From the NCBI RefSeq assembly GCF_000975055.1, contig NZ_BBRB01000002.1, forward strand, positions 124,001 to 188,000: DNA of 64,000 bases. The letters are read 5' to 3'. Made by a program: the position numbers and the translations under genes. Shown piece after piece: positions 54,098 through 63,033 of the stretch. Position 1 is the first letter of the stretch. The number at the start of each line of letters is the position of its first letter. The stretch comes from Demequina sediminicola (GTDB taxonomy: Bacteria; Actinomycetota; Actinomycetes; Actinomycetales; Demequinaceae). Under the pieces are notes generated by a model. The model worked only from the letters and a program-made list of their open reading frames with translations, made no database searches and was not told the DNA's origin.

Positions 54098-54916
54098 ATG
54101 GCCAACAAAAAGCCACAACCATCCAATAGCAAGGCCGCTGCCGCTCGCGCGCAAGCGCAAGCGCAGGTCAAGGCCCAAGAACGCAAGACCGGAATCATCA
54201 TCGCTGCGGTCGTTGCCGTAGTCGCGATTGTGTTCGTCGGCATTGTGTTCTTCATCATCAACTCGTCGAAGGTTCCGGGCCTGACCGAGGACGGCGCTGT
54301 CGTCCCGGCGGGTTCTGATGACACCGGCGGCATCGTGGTGGGTGCTTCTGGCGTGGTGAATGAGGACCTTCCTGAAGGCGACGTCGTCCGCCTCGACGTC
54401 TACCTCGACTTCATGTGCCCTTTCTGCAACCTCTTCGAGCAGACGAACGAGGAAGACATCGCTGCCATGCGTGAAGCGGGCGAAATCGAGTTGTACTACC
54501 ACCCCATCTCGATCCTTGACCGCTTCTCGTCAGGCACCCAGTACTCCACGCGTGCCGCCAATGCCGCAGCGACCGTCGCTGACCTGGCCCCCGAGCAGTT
54601 CCTCGACTTCTCCGCAGCGCTCTACGCCAACCAGCCCGACGAGGGAACCACTGGTCTGAGCGACGAGCAGATCGAGTTGATCGCGATCGATGCGGGCGTT
54701 CCAGAAGACGTCGCTGCACAGTTTGCTGACGGCAATTTCACCAAGTGGGTAGTCGCAGCCTCCGACAAGGCTTCGCAGGACGGCGTGAGCGGTACGCCGT
54801 CAATCCGCATCGCTGAGCCCGGCCAGACCTTCTCAGAAGGCTCGCTGGTTCAGCAGCAGGAGGTTCCCTACATGGAAGCTGGCGTGCTGCGCAGCTACAT
54901 CGAGGGCCTCGAGTAA
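54098..54916 (+). CDS. DsbA-family thiol-disulfide oxidoreductase, membrane anchored
   Basis: 272 residues. A charged N-terminus and a single membrane helix (TGIIIAAVVAVVAIVFVGIVFFII) precede an extracytoplasmic thioredoxin domain with the CPFC active site (YLDFMCPFCNLFEQ), a helical insert and the cis-Pro region GVSGTPSIRI. It likely oxidises or reduces exported proteins together with the upstream MauE-like partner, which starts the pair. A strong terminator follows. Confidence 0.92.
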   Translation: MANKKPQPSNSKAAAARAQAQAQVKAQERKTGIIIAAVVAVVAIVFVGIVFFIINSSKVPGLTEDGAVVPAGSDDTGGIVVGASGVVNEDLPEGDVVRLDVYLDFMCPFCNLFEQTNEEDIAAMREAGEIELYYHPISILDRFSSGTQYSTRAANAAATVADLAPEQFLDFSAALYANQPDEGTTGLSDEQIELIAIDAGVPEDVAAQFADGNFTKWVVAASDKASQDGVSGTPSIRIAEPGQTFSEGSLVQQQEVPYMEAGVLRSYIEGLE

Positions 54917-54935
54917 CCGTTCGACCCTGACTTGC

Positions 54936-54973
54936 CGGCACCCCTGGCAGCCTTCTGGCCGCCAGGGGTGCCG
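54936..54973 (+). terminator. Rho-independent terminator
   Basis: A 13-bp perfect stem (CGGCACCCCTGGC and its complement at 54961-54973) is followed by a run of T. It ends the DsbA-like gene. Confidence 0.9.
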
Positions 54974-55056
54974 ACTTTTTTGCCCCGTCGGCACTCCTGA
55001 GGTTTGGAATCACCTCAAGTGTGGGTATCCTCGTGGGGCGGCGCTCTGGCGCCACA

Positions 55057-55129
55057 GCTGGCATGGCGCAATTGGTAGCGCACCGTACTTGTAATACGGG
55101 GGTTGCGGGTTCGAGTCCCGCTGCCAGCT
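55057..55129 (+). tRNA. tRNA-Thr (anticodon TGT)
   Basis: A 73-nt cloverleaf: acceptor GCTGGCA pairs with TGCCAGC, the D-arm is GCGC..GCGC, and the anticodon stem CCGTA/TACGG encloses the loop CTTGTAA with TGT at 55090-55092. The T-arm is GCGGG-TTCGAGT-CCCGC and the discriminator base is T. CCA is not encoded. Confidence 0.96.
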
Positions 55130-55152
55130 CTCTTTGTCTCGCATTGCCGTGC

Positions 55153-55830
55153 TTACGCCGGCGAACCCCACTCAATAGGCTCGCTACCTTGTGCTTGTAG
55201 CGCGGCATTCACCCGTGAAAACGGGCGTGACCCGAAGAACCCGCGCCGTGCACTCAGTGGACTGGGATGGACACTCGACACCACAGGCACGCCGTCGAGT
55301 GCGGGCTCGAGCCGTTGCGCATCCTTGCCCCAGAGCACCGCAACCAGAGGTGTGCCACGCGCCGCCAGCGCCTCGATTGCCACTGCCGTGACCTCTTCCC
55401 AGCCCTTGCCCCGATGCGTGCCCGCATTGCCCTTGCCCGCGCGGACTGTCAGTACCCGGTTGAGCAACACCACCCCTTGGTGCTGCCAATGGGAGAGATC
55501 CCCGTCAGTCAGTGTCTCTCCGGTGTCCGTCGCCAACTCGGCGGCAATGTTGCGAAGGGAACGTGGCATCGGCCGTCCTGGCGCTACCGAGAAACTCAGC
55601 CCGACCGCGTCGCCGGGTGTGGGGTAGGGGTCCTGACCGATGATGAGGACCCGGGCATCGGCGAGCGGCTCGCGGAAGGCGCGGAACACGGCGTCGGCGT
55701 GAGGGGCGATGTCATAGCCCTGGTCTTGCTCAGCATCGAGAAACCGGCCGATGCTCGACAAGGTGGGCGCCGCGGGCTCCAAAGCGTTGCGCCAGTCGTC
55801 GGCGACATGCTCACGCCACGTGTCGATCAT
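55153..55830 (-). CDS. ung: Uracil-DNA glycosylase
   Basis: 225 residues. The catalytic water-activating motif GQDPYPTPGDAVGLSFSV (Asp67) and the minor-groove loop HPSPLSARRGFFGSRPFS are intact. It removes uracil from DNA. A TAGGGT box lies 6 nt before the ATG. Confidence 0.97.
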   Translation of the reverse strand: MIDTWREHVADDWRNALEPAAPTLSSIGRFLDAEQDQGYDIAPHADAVFRAFREPLADARVLIIGQDPYPTPGDAVGLSFSVAPGRPMPRSLRNIAAELATDTGETLTDGDLSHWQHQGVVLLNRVLTVRAGKGNAGTHRGKGWEEVTAVAIEALAARGTPLVAVLWGKDAQRLEPALDGVPVVSSVHPSPLSARRGFFGSRPFSRVNAALQAQGSEPIEWGSPA

Positions 55831-55836
55831 GGGGCC

Positions 55837-55842
55837 ACCCTA
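55837..55842 (-). promoter_or_regulatory. Leaderless-type -10 box of ung
   Basis: On the minus strand TAGGGT, then 6 nt, then the ATG at 55830. Confidence 0.5.
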
Positions 55843-55941
55843 ACTTCAGGCAGTTGGTCCGGGGCCGCCCTCGGGGTGGTGTCACGATTCTGAGCCGCGA
55901 GGGAATTACGCTAGACCCACCACATGACGCAGGAGGTGAGA

Positions 55942-56220
55942 ATGTCTGACGCGAACGACACCGGCGAAGCTTTGTCTGAACGTGACCAGGCCGTCTTGAC
56001 TCTGGAACGTCGCTGGTGGGCGTCCGCGGGGGCCAAGGACCATGCCATTCGTGACGAGTTAGGCATGTCCACGACGCAGTACTACCAGGTGCTGAGTTCG
56101 CTGTTGGATTCACCTGCCGCATTAGCCTTTGACCCCACGCTTGTCGCGCGCCTGGGCCGGATGCGCGAGGCTCGACGCCTCCGTTCGACCAGTGCCGTCA
56201 GCGTGTCGAATGCACGTTAG
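55942..56220 (+). CDS. DUF3263 protein
   Basis: 92 residues from ATG 55942, which has AGGAGGT five bases upstream; the in-frame ATG 55924 lacks this. It shows LSERDQAVLTLERRWWASAGAKDHAIRDELGMSTTQYYQVLSSLLDSPAALAFDPTLVARLGRMREAR, a helix-turn-helix-like DUF3263 domain found in actinobacteria beside LytR_C genes. Probably DNA-binding; target unknown. Confidence 0.9.
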   Translation: MSDANDTGEALSERDQAVLTLERRWWASAGAKDHAIRDELGMSTTQYYQVLSSLLDSPAALAFDPTLVARLGRMREARRLRSTSAVSVSNAR

Positions 56221-56230
56221 GGTGTGAGCC

Positions 56231-56854
56231 GTGGCGAAGGAAACACAACAGTTCGAGCGGGATGAGTTCGACGAACTCGCAGAGGGCCCAGGTCCCGTCG
56301 GTGTTCACCGCGCCCCGCGTCCATGGTGGCGCAAGGTGCTCACGCCCATCCTGGCCTTCCTGATCGCAGGTGCTGTGGCTTACGGCATTGCGATGGTGCT
56401 GTGGAATCTCGGCCAAGGCGGCGACGATGAGCCGACCGCCACGGTGACTCCAAGTGCATCGGCCTCCGCTGAGCCCTCGCAGACGCCGTCGACGGCCCCC
56501 GAACCGTCAACGACTCCCTCTCCGACGCCTACGCCGACGGAAACTGAAGAACCCGAGCCCGAGCCCGACATCCGCTACGACGCACAGATCCACGTGCGCA
56601 ATGGTGCGGGGATTCAGGGCATGGCTGGCGAGCAGCAGGCCGAGCTTGAGGCCGCTGGCTACACCAACTTGGCCGCCAACAACATCGATATCTCGCTGAT
56701 CCCGGGCGGTGTGAACACCGTTGTCTACAGCGACGATGCCTTCGCGGATACCGCACAGGATGTGGCGGACACACTCGACATCACCGCGGTGCAGGGCGGG
56801 GGAACCCCTGGTGGGGCGGAGATCGAAGTACTGCTCGCGTCCGACCCGAACTAA
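56231..56854 (+). CDS. LytR C-terminal domain membrane protein
   Basis: 207 residues, GTG start 10 nt after the DUF3263 gene. One membrane helix (ILAFLIAGAVAYGIAMVLW) precedes a Pro/Thr/Ser/Glu-rich spacer with TPTPTET units, then an extracytoplasmic LytR_C domain (IHVRNGAGIQGMAGEQQAELEAAGYTNLAANNIDISLIPGGVNTVVYSDDAFADTAQDVADTL). The domain occurs in cell-wall glycopolymer proteins; this version has no LytR-CpsA-Psr catalytic domain. Confidence 0.9.
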   Translation: MAKETQQFERDEFDELAEGPGPVGVHRAPRPWWRKVLTPILAFLIAGAVAYGIAMVLWNLGQGGDDEPTATVTPSASASAEPSQTPSTAPEPSTTPSPTPTPTETEEPEPEPDIRYDAQIHVRNGAGIQGMAGEQQAELEAAGYTNLAANNIDISLIPGGVNTVVYSDDAFADTAQDVADTLDITAVQGGGTPGGAEIEVLLASDPN

Positions 56855-56868
56855 CCCCCCTCTTTCTC

Positions 56869-56928
56869 GCCAAATGGCTCCATTTCGCTGTCTTGTGACC
56901 TCATGACAGCGAAATGGAGCCATTTGGC
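56869..56928. repeat. 24-bp perfect inverted repeat, 12-nt loop
   Basis: Arms 56869-56892 and 56905-56928 are perfect complements (begin GCCAAATGGCTCCATTTCGC). No T-tract follows. It may be a terminator for the LytR_C gene, a recombination target or an RNA hairpin; its length and AT-rich arms differ from the other terminators in the window. Confidence 0.75.
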
Positions 56929-56950
56929 TTTGAGGGTGGGGTGGTCCTGG

Positions 56951-56977
56951 CTTGCACTCGGAGGGGGAGAGTGCCAG
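56951..56977. promoter_or_regulatory. Degenerate second CIRCE-like operator
   Basis: GCACTC, nine bases, GAGTGC: the inner 6 bp of each CIRCE half-site with the correct 9-nt spacer, centred 35 bp upstream of the perfect CIRCE. The outer three bases of each arm are poorly conserved. Confidence 0.5.
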
Positions 56978-56985
56978 AATCACAG

Positions 56986-57012
56986 TTAGCACTCTCCATC
57001 CGAGAGTGCTAA
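56986..57012. promoter_or_regulatory. CIRCE operator (HrcA binding site)
   Basis: TTAGCACTC, nine bases, GAGTGCTAA: an exact match to the CIRCE consensus, 114 bp before the groEL start. It implies HrcA-mediated heat-shock control. Confidence 0.95.
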
Positions 57013-57033
57013 AAAGTTCGGCTCTGTAGTTGA

Positions 57034-58752
<1,719 letters not shown>

Positions 58753-58788
58753 GCCTGAGCCGCGCGTGCACCACACGCGCTGATGTAC

Positions 58789-58823
58789 ACGAAGGCCCCC
58801 AGGGATTCCCTGGGGGCCTTCGT
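58789..58823. terminator. Hairpin terminator after groEL
   Basis: A 16-bp stem (ACGAAGGCCCCCAGGG and complement) with a 3-nt loop follows groEL. Confidence 0.85.
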
Positions 58824-58884
58824 CATACCTGAACGGTTCGGCGCACGCGCCGAATCTGCTGTAGCCCGGCCGATGCCGGAGCGA

Positions 58885-59166
58885 CTATTGCTCGCCGGTC
58901 GCGTGGCGTTGTGCGTGGGTGACGCGCAGTCCTGACTTACGGAGTCTTTGGATGAGTTCGCGTGTGCTGACGGGCTGGGCACCGAGTTGGATGAGCTGCG
59001 GGTGCAGGTCGAGGGGAACGTCATAGTGGTCGCGGTCGAAGGCTCTTGCGGGGATCCCTGCTTGTGCCGCGAGGTCGTGCAGTTCTGCGAGCGAGGTATC
59101 GGACACCATGTGTCCCCAGATGCGTCCGTGGCGGGGCCACAGCGGAGGATCAATGAGGACGGCCAC
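58885..59166 (-). CDS. DUF4031 protein
   Basis: 93 residues. It shows MAVLIDPPLWPRHGRIWGHMVSDTSLAELHDLAAQAGIPARAFDRDHYDVP, the conserved DUF4031 core with invariant DPP.WP.HG..W.H..SD motif. Function unknown. The start is GTG 59166, six nt after a TAGGCT box. Confidence 0.9.
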   Translation of the reverse strand: MAVLIDPPLWPRHGRIWGHMVSDTSLAELHDLAAQAGIPARAFDRDHYDVPLDLHPQLIQLGAQPVSTRELIQRLRKSGLRVTHAQRHATGEQ

Positions 59167-59172
59167 GGACCG

Positions 59173-59178
59173 AGCCTA
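59173..59178 (-). promoter_or_regulatory. Leaderless-type -10 box of the DUF4031 gene
   Basis: On the minus strand TAGGCT, then 6 nt, then GTG 59166. Confidence 0.5.
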
Positions 59179-59238
59179 GTTGCCTAGGTGGTCCGTGACC
59201 GCATGGGTGGTGGTGTTGCAGGTGGTGGGCTGTGGTGT

Positions 59239-59532
59239 CTAGCGACCTGTGAAGAGTTGTGTCGCGCTGTCCTCAGCGTTGCTGTAGGTCACGGCCGCGT
59301 TGTCGAGCGCCATAGAGATCGAGTCGAGGTTGAGTTCAACCTGAACTTGCATGGCACGCCAGTCTTCGAGGAGGCGCGCGAATGCGGTCGCGGCACCGCC
59401 TTGCCAGCTACCTTCGAGTGCGGTGAGGTGACCCACCATGGCTGCAACTTCGGTGCGAATCGCTTCGCTCGAGGCCCGTGCCCGTGTGCCTGCCTCAGAG
59501 ACGGCGTTGCTGTCGACGTTGAACTGGGTCAT
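59239..59532 (-). CDS. WXG100-family protein (ESAT-6 type)
   Basis: 97 residues, SD AGGAG. The helix-turn-helix hairpin has the central W-x-G as EGSWQGGAA (about residue 60), with long helices on both sides. WXG100 proteins are usually secreted by type VII systems. No EccC, EsxA-partner or polymorphic toxin gene is visible in the window, so it is an orphan here. Confidence 0.9.
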   Translation of the reverse strand: MTQFNVDSNAVSEAGTRARASSEAIRTEVAAMVGHLTALEGSWQGGAATAFARLLEDWRAMQVQVELNLDSISMALDNAAVTYSNAEDSATQLFTGR

Positions 59533-59656
59533 GGTGTGCTCCTGTGGTTCATGGTGATGTGGACACCACGACGCTAGGGCTGACGTGCCGACGTTGAGCG
59601 TGCACGCTCAACATCTGTGGGTAGGGAAATACCTCAACAGATCCTGGGGACAACGC

Positions 59657-60343
59657 TTACGCGGCTGCAGCCTTGGCGATGTCCCGATCCAGCCGCGCCA
59701 ATTCGCCCGCAACGTTCTCGCGGGCCTGACGCTCCCAACCACGCGCCAAGGGAGACACGTAGATCCGGTCGCGGGACATGAGCCGCTTCAAGATGCGTTG
59801 CCGCGTCTCCAGGTACTCCAACTCGGGGATCTTCTGATACTCCTCGCGCACCTGAGCGGTGTACACCTTGTATCGCTGGGGATCTGCAGCCAGGACAGCG
59901 AGGTCAGCGTCCGACAGTACTGCCGCGTCCGTGTCGAGCGCCGCCGGGCTGTGACGCTCCAGCCCCTGAACCAGCGACGCCACGATGGCGACCTTCGCAT
60001 CGTCCAAGCCCAATGCGGTGAGCTCCGTGCGAGCAAACTCCGCACTCGCCGCCTCGTTCTCGCCCAAGCGCGCGGTTGCCGCGCGCTCTTCCGCGTCGAA
60101 GATCGCTCCGTGGTACCAGGCGGCCAACCGAATGAGATGCGGTTTAGCGGCCTCTTGCTGCAACTCGTCCACACGCTGGAGGAGATCCACGAGGTGGCCG
60201 ATGGAGTGGTAGTGCCTGTCGGGCGCTGTCCAGCACTCGATGAGGCGGTTTGCTGCTTGCGTCACCTGGGTGGGCGACGCTGTCGCTCCGGCAGCAACTA
60301 CGGAACGTTGAAAGGCTGGGACAAGCCAATCGGGGACGGGCAC
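59657..60343 (-). CDS. HD-domain-like predicted phosphohydrolase (COG4339 type)
   Basis: 228 residues, GTG start. The all-helical fold has the metal-ligand pattern of COG4339 proteins: YHSIGHLVDLL, then RLAAWYHGAIFD, then ERHSPAALDTDAAVLSDADLAVLA. The second-motif Asp of the HD pair is Gly here (WYHG rather than WYHD). The other ligands remain. Activity is uncertain; the gene is alone between the WXG100 gene and the divergent cold-shock gene. Confidence 0.75.
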   Translation of the reverse strand: MPVPDWLVPAFQRSVVAAGATASPTQVTQAANRLIECWTAPDRHYHSIGHLVDLLQRVDELQQEAAKPHLIRLAAWYHGAIFDAEERAATARLGENEAASAEFARTELTALGLDDAKVAIVASLVQGLERHSPAALDTDAAVLSDADLAVLAADPQRYKVYTAQVREEYQKIPELEYLETRQRILKRLMSRDRIYVSPLARGWERQARENVAGELARLDRDIAKAAAA

Positions 60344-60426
60344 AAGGCCACCTCACACTTCACGCCATCAATAAGGTCTTGCCTCTAGTGTCCTCCTCTT
60401 TTGGAGTACCAGGCAACCGCCGGTGT

Positions 60427-60452
60427 GGGCACCGCGAGGAGGGCTGGTGCCC
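60427..60452. promoter_or_regulatory. Operator-like inverted repeat before the cold-shock gene
   Basis: GGGCACC, twelve bases, GGTGCCC. It lies just upstream of a TAGACT -10-like box (60455-60460). Confidence 0.4.
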
Positions 60453-60454
60453 GT

Positions 60455-60460
60455 TAGACT
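60455..60460 (+). promoter_or_regulatory. -10-like box of the cold-shock gene
   Basis: TAGACT is followed after 6 nt by GTG 60467, which opens an 18-19 codon frame that overlaps the cold-shock start. The main gene starts 41 nt further on, behind GTGAGG. Confidence 0.45.
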
Positions 60461-60466
60461 GAACTG

Positions 60467-60526
60467 GTGCCGAACTCGCGGCGCCTGGAAATTTCAGTGA
60501 GGTTGATGTGCCCACCGGTCGTGTGA
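60467..60526 (+). CDS. Possible leaderless upstream ORF overlapping the cold-shock start
   Basis: GTG 60467 to TGA 60524-60526 encodes a 19-residue peptide (starting MPNSRRLEIS, in the +1 frame relative to the cold-shock gene), with the same -10 spacing as the leaderless genes nearby. It overlaps the first codons of the cold-shock gene. The reading is speculative and rests only on spacing. Confidence 0.25.
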   Translation: MPNSRRLEISVRLMCPPVV

Positions 60527-60891
60527 AGTTTTTCGACGCTGACAAGGGATTCGGTTTCATTGCCGGAGACGATGGCAGTGAAGTTTTCTTGCACGCCTCT
60601 GCACTTCCTGCAGGGGTGACGTCGCCGCGCCAAGGTACGCGCGTGGACTTTTCGGTTGCTGATGGCCGTCGTGGCCCGTCGGCGCTGTCCGTCACGCTGA
60701 TTGATCCCGTGACTACTGTCTCGCAGGGCCTGCGCAAGAAGCCTGACGAGATGACGGTCATCGTTGAGGACCTCATCAAGATGCTCGATGGTGTCTCAAA
60801 TTCACTGCGAAAGGGCCGCTACCCAGATTCGGCTCGTGGCCAGAAGGTGGCGTCCGTGTTGCGGGCAGTTGCCGACCAGTTGGAGGCGTAA
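60508..60891 (+). CDS. Cold-shock domain protein with C-terminal extension
   Basis: 127 residues, GTG start. The N-terminal ~65 residues are a cold-shock OB-fold with RNP1 KGFGFI and RNP2-like VFLHAS. A further ~60 helical residues (VIVEDLIKMLDGVSNSLRKGRYPDSARGQKVASVLRAVADQLEA) form the extension seen in the longer actinobacterial Csp next to DUF3027. It likely binds RNA or single-stranded DNA. The next gene starts 8 nt later. Confidence 0.92.
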   Translation: MPTGRVKFFDADKGFGFIAGDDGSEVFLHASALPAGVTSPRQGTRVDFSVADGRRGPSALSVTLIDPVTTVSQGLRKKPDEMTVIVEDLIKMLDGVSNSLRKGRYPDSARGQKVASVLRAVADQLEA

Positions 60892-60899
60892 CCTCACCC

Positions 60900-61790
60900 A
60901 TGGATGCAGTGCTGGACAAAGCCGTAGACCTCGCGCACGAGGCCGCCGTTGAGGTTGCTGAAGGTGCTGAGTGGGTAGGTGAATACCGGGGTGCCCACAG
61001 TGATGCCGACCGTCTCGTGACGCACAGGTTTGTGTGCACGATGCCGGGGTACCGAGGCTGGGTGTGGGCCGTCACGGTGTCGCGTGCTCCGCGAGGCCGC
61101 GAGGCTTCACTGTGCGAGGCACACCTGGTGCCGTCCGACGATGCACTGCTTGCCCCCTCGTGGATTCCGTGGGCGGACCGAATTCGTCCCGGCGACCTCG
61201 AGCCATCGATGGTGCTCCCCAAGATTGTTGAAGACTCACGGCTCGTTCCCGGATACGAAGTGACCGGGGAAGACGCCGATGCTTTGGAGATTTGGGAACT
61301 CGGGCTCGGTCGTGAACGCGTGTTGGCTCCTGAAGGGCGTGTCTCGACTGCGGACCGCTGGTATCGCGGTTCGCACGGGCCGACGGCATCGAGCGCAGTC
61401 GCCTCGGCCGCGCCGTGTTCCACGTGTGCCTTCTTTTTGCCGCTGCAGGGATCGTTCCGTACGACCTTTGGAGCGTGCGCGAACGAGTGGTCGCCTTCGG
61501 ACGGCAAGGTTGTTTCCGTCGATCACGGCTGCGGTGCGCACTCGCAGACGGATGTTGAGCGCCAGTCCAGCAAGTGGCCCGAGCCGGATCCCGTCATCGA
61601 CACGGATGCCGTGACTGCGTTGGACATGGCTGCACCGGACCCCGTAGAGGAGACTGAGCAGGCGGCCGAGACTAAGCAGGTCGACGAGTCGGAGCAGGCA
61701 GCCGACGCTGGCGAGGCTGCACAGGACGTCACGGCAGAAGCGGACGCTCAGGCAGAGACGGAAGTCAAGCTCGAGGCCGACGCTGGCTAA
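60900..61790 (+). CDS. DUF3027 protein
   Basis: 296 residues. Core motifs: EWVGEYRGAHSDADRLVTHRFVCTMPGYRGWVWAVTVSRAPRG, LLAPSWIPWADRIRPGDL, and a Cys cluster CSTCAFFLPLQGSFRTTFGACANEWSPSDGKVVSVDHGCGAHS that could bind zinc. A Glu/Ala-rich tail follows. The family is confined to actinobacteria and follows the long Csp gene; function unknown. Confidence 0.92.
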   Translation: MDAVLDKAVDLAHEAAVEVAEGAEWVGEYRGAHSDADRLVTHRFVCTMPGYRGWVWAVTVSRAPRGREASLCEAHLVPSDDALLAPSWIPWADRIRPGDLEPSMVLPKIVEDSRLVPGYEVTGEDADALEIWELGLGRERVLAPEGRVSTADRWYRGSHGPTASSAVASAAPCSTCAFFLPLQGSFRTTFGACANEWSPSDGKVVSVDHGCGAHSQTDVERQSSKWPEPDPVIDTDAVTALDMAAPDPVEETEQAAETKQVDESEQAADAGEAAQDVTAEADAQAETEVKLEADAG

Positions 61791-61833
61791 GCGAGCCTCA
61801 GCCGCGCCCGCGCTGAGTCGAGAAACTCTTCGC

Positions 61834-63033
61834 GTGGCGGTCCGTACTACCTATATTCCAACGTTCCTCGCGGAACTGGGCCTGGGCGCAATGATGCCGC
61901 TGTTCGCCCTCTCCGTGGTGGCACTCGACCATTCGGCTGCGATCGCCGCGGGCGTCGTCGCACTGTATTCGGGCGGCCGCATTCTTGGCTCGTACATTGG
62001 GGGACGTTTCTGCTCGTATTTGGGATACGCGCGCGCAGCGATGCTCGGACTCGCCGTGCTGGCTGGTGGTGCGGTCCTGTGCTGGCTGTCAGGCGAACTG
62101 ATCTCGTTGACGGTGGGTGTCATGCTCGTAGGGGTGGGGCACGCGGTCTATCACGTGGCACGCCAGGGCCAGATCGCCCGTTTCATTCCACCTACTCACC
62201 GTGCTCGGGCGTTGACCACGTTGGCCGGCATCTGGCGCATTGCCAACTTCATCGGCCCGCTGGTGGGAGCTGCCATCATCGCGGCGTGGGGCTTGCCCGC
62301 GAGCTATGCGTTTGCTGCCATCACCGTGGTGGTGGCAATGGCGGCCCTTGCTGTGTCTCCCGCGTGGGGGGACCGCGCGCGGCCACACGAGCATGCCCAC
62401 GCCTCAGCGGTTTCGGTGATTCGTGCCAATGCATCGGTCCTGGGCACGCTGGGGATGGCAGTGATGTTTACGGGCGCGGTGCGTGGCGTGCGTATCTTGG
62501 TGATCCCGCTGTGGGCCGAACACATCGGCGCTACCGATTCGATGGTGTCGTTGATCTTCGCGCTGTCCGCTGGTGTTGACATGTTGCTGTTTTATCCCGC
62601 TGGGATTGTCGCCGACAGGTGGGGCCGGGCGTGGACTGTGGTGCCCTCTACTGTGCTCATCGCGCTGGGGCTGGTGCTGCTGCCTTTCACGACCACCCCT
62701 GTGATGGTGGCGGTGGCCGCGATGATCATTGGTTTTGGCAATGGGTGGGGTTCGGGTGCACTGATGACTCTGGGCAATGATGCTGCCCCGGCCGTGGGAC
62801 GTGACATGTTCATTGGGATCTGGACGATCTTGGTTGATGTCGGGGGATTGGTGGGACCAGCTGCGGTCTCGGCTGTCGCCGTGGCCTCGCTCCCCTGGAG
62901 TTTGTGGGGAATCGGCGCAGTGGGACTGGTGACGTCGGGTGCGCTCGCGGCTTGGGTGCCTCGCAAGCCGGTCGATGGGGCGGCGGTTCTTGAGCAGGGT
63001 AAGCCTGAGGAAACGGGTCCTACTGGAAGTTGA
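61834..63033 (+). CDS. Major facilitator superfamily transporter
   Basis: 399 residues with 12 predicted helices. The loop 2-3 region YSGGRILGSYIGGRF and the loop 8-9 YPAGIVADRWGRAWTVVPS have the MFS G-x-x-x-D-R-x-G-R motif. A His-rich cytoplasmic loop (RARPHEHAHAS) lies after helix 6. Substrate cannot be read; drug/metabolite exporters have this layout. Its end overlaps the convergent CAP gene by 14 bp. Confidence 0.88.
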   Translation: MAVRTTYIPTFLAELGLGAMMPLFALSVVALDHSAAIAAGVVALYSGGRILGSYIGGRFCSYLGYARAAMLGLAVLAGGAVLCWLSGELISLTVGVMLVGVGHAVYHVARQGQIARFIPPTHRARALTTLAGIWRIANFIGPLVGAAIIAAWGLPASYAFAAITVVVAMAALAVSPAWGDRARPHEHAHASAVSVIRANASVLGTLGMAVMFTGAVRGVRILVIPLWAEHIGATDSMVSLIFALSAGVDMLLFYPAGIVADRWGRAWTVVPSTVLIALGLVLLPFTTTPVMVAVAAMIIGFGNGWGSGALMTLGNDAAPAVGRDMFIGIWTILVDVGGLVGPAAVSAVAVASLPWSLWGIGAVGLVTSGALAAWVPRKPVDGAAVLEQGKPEETGPTGS

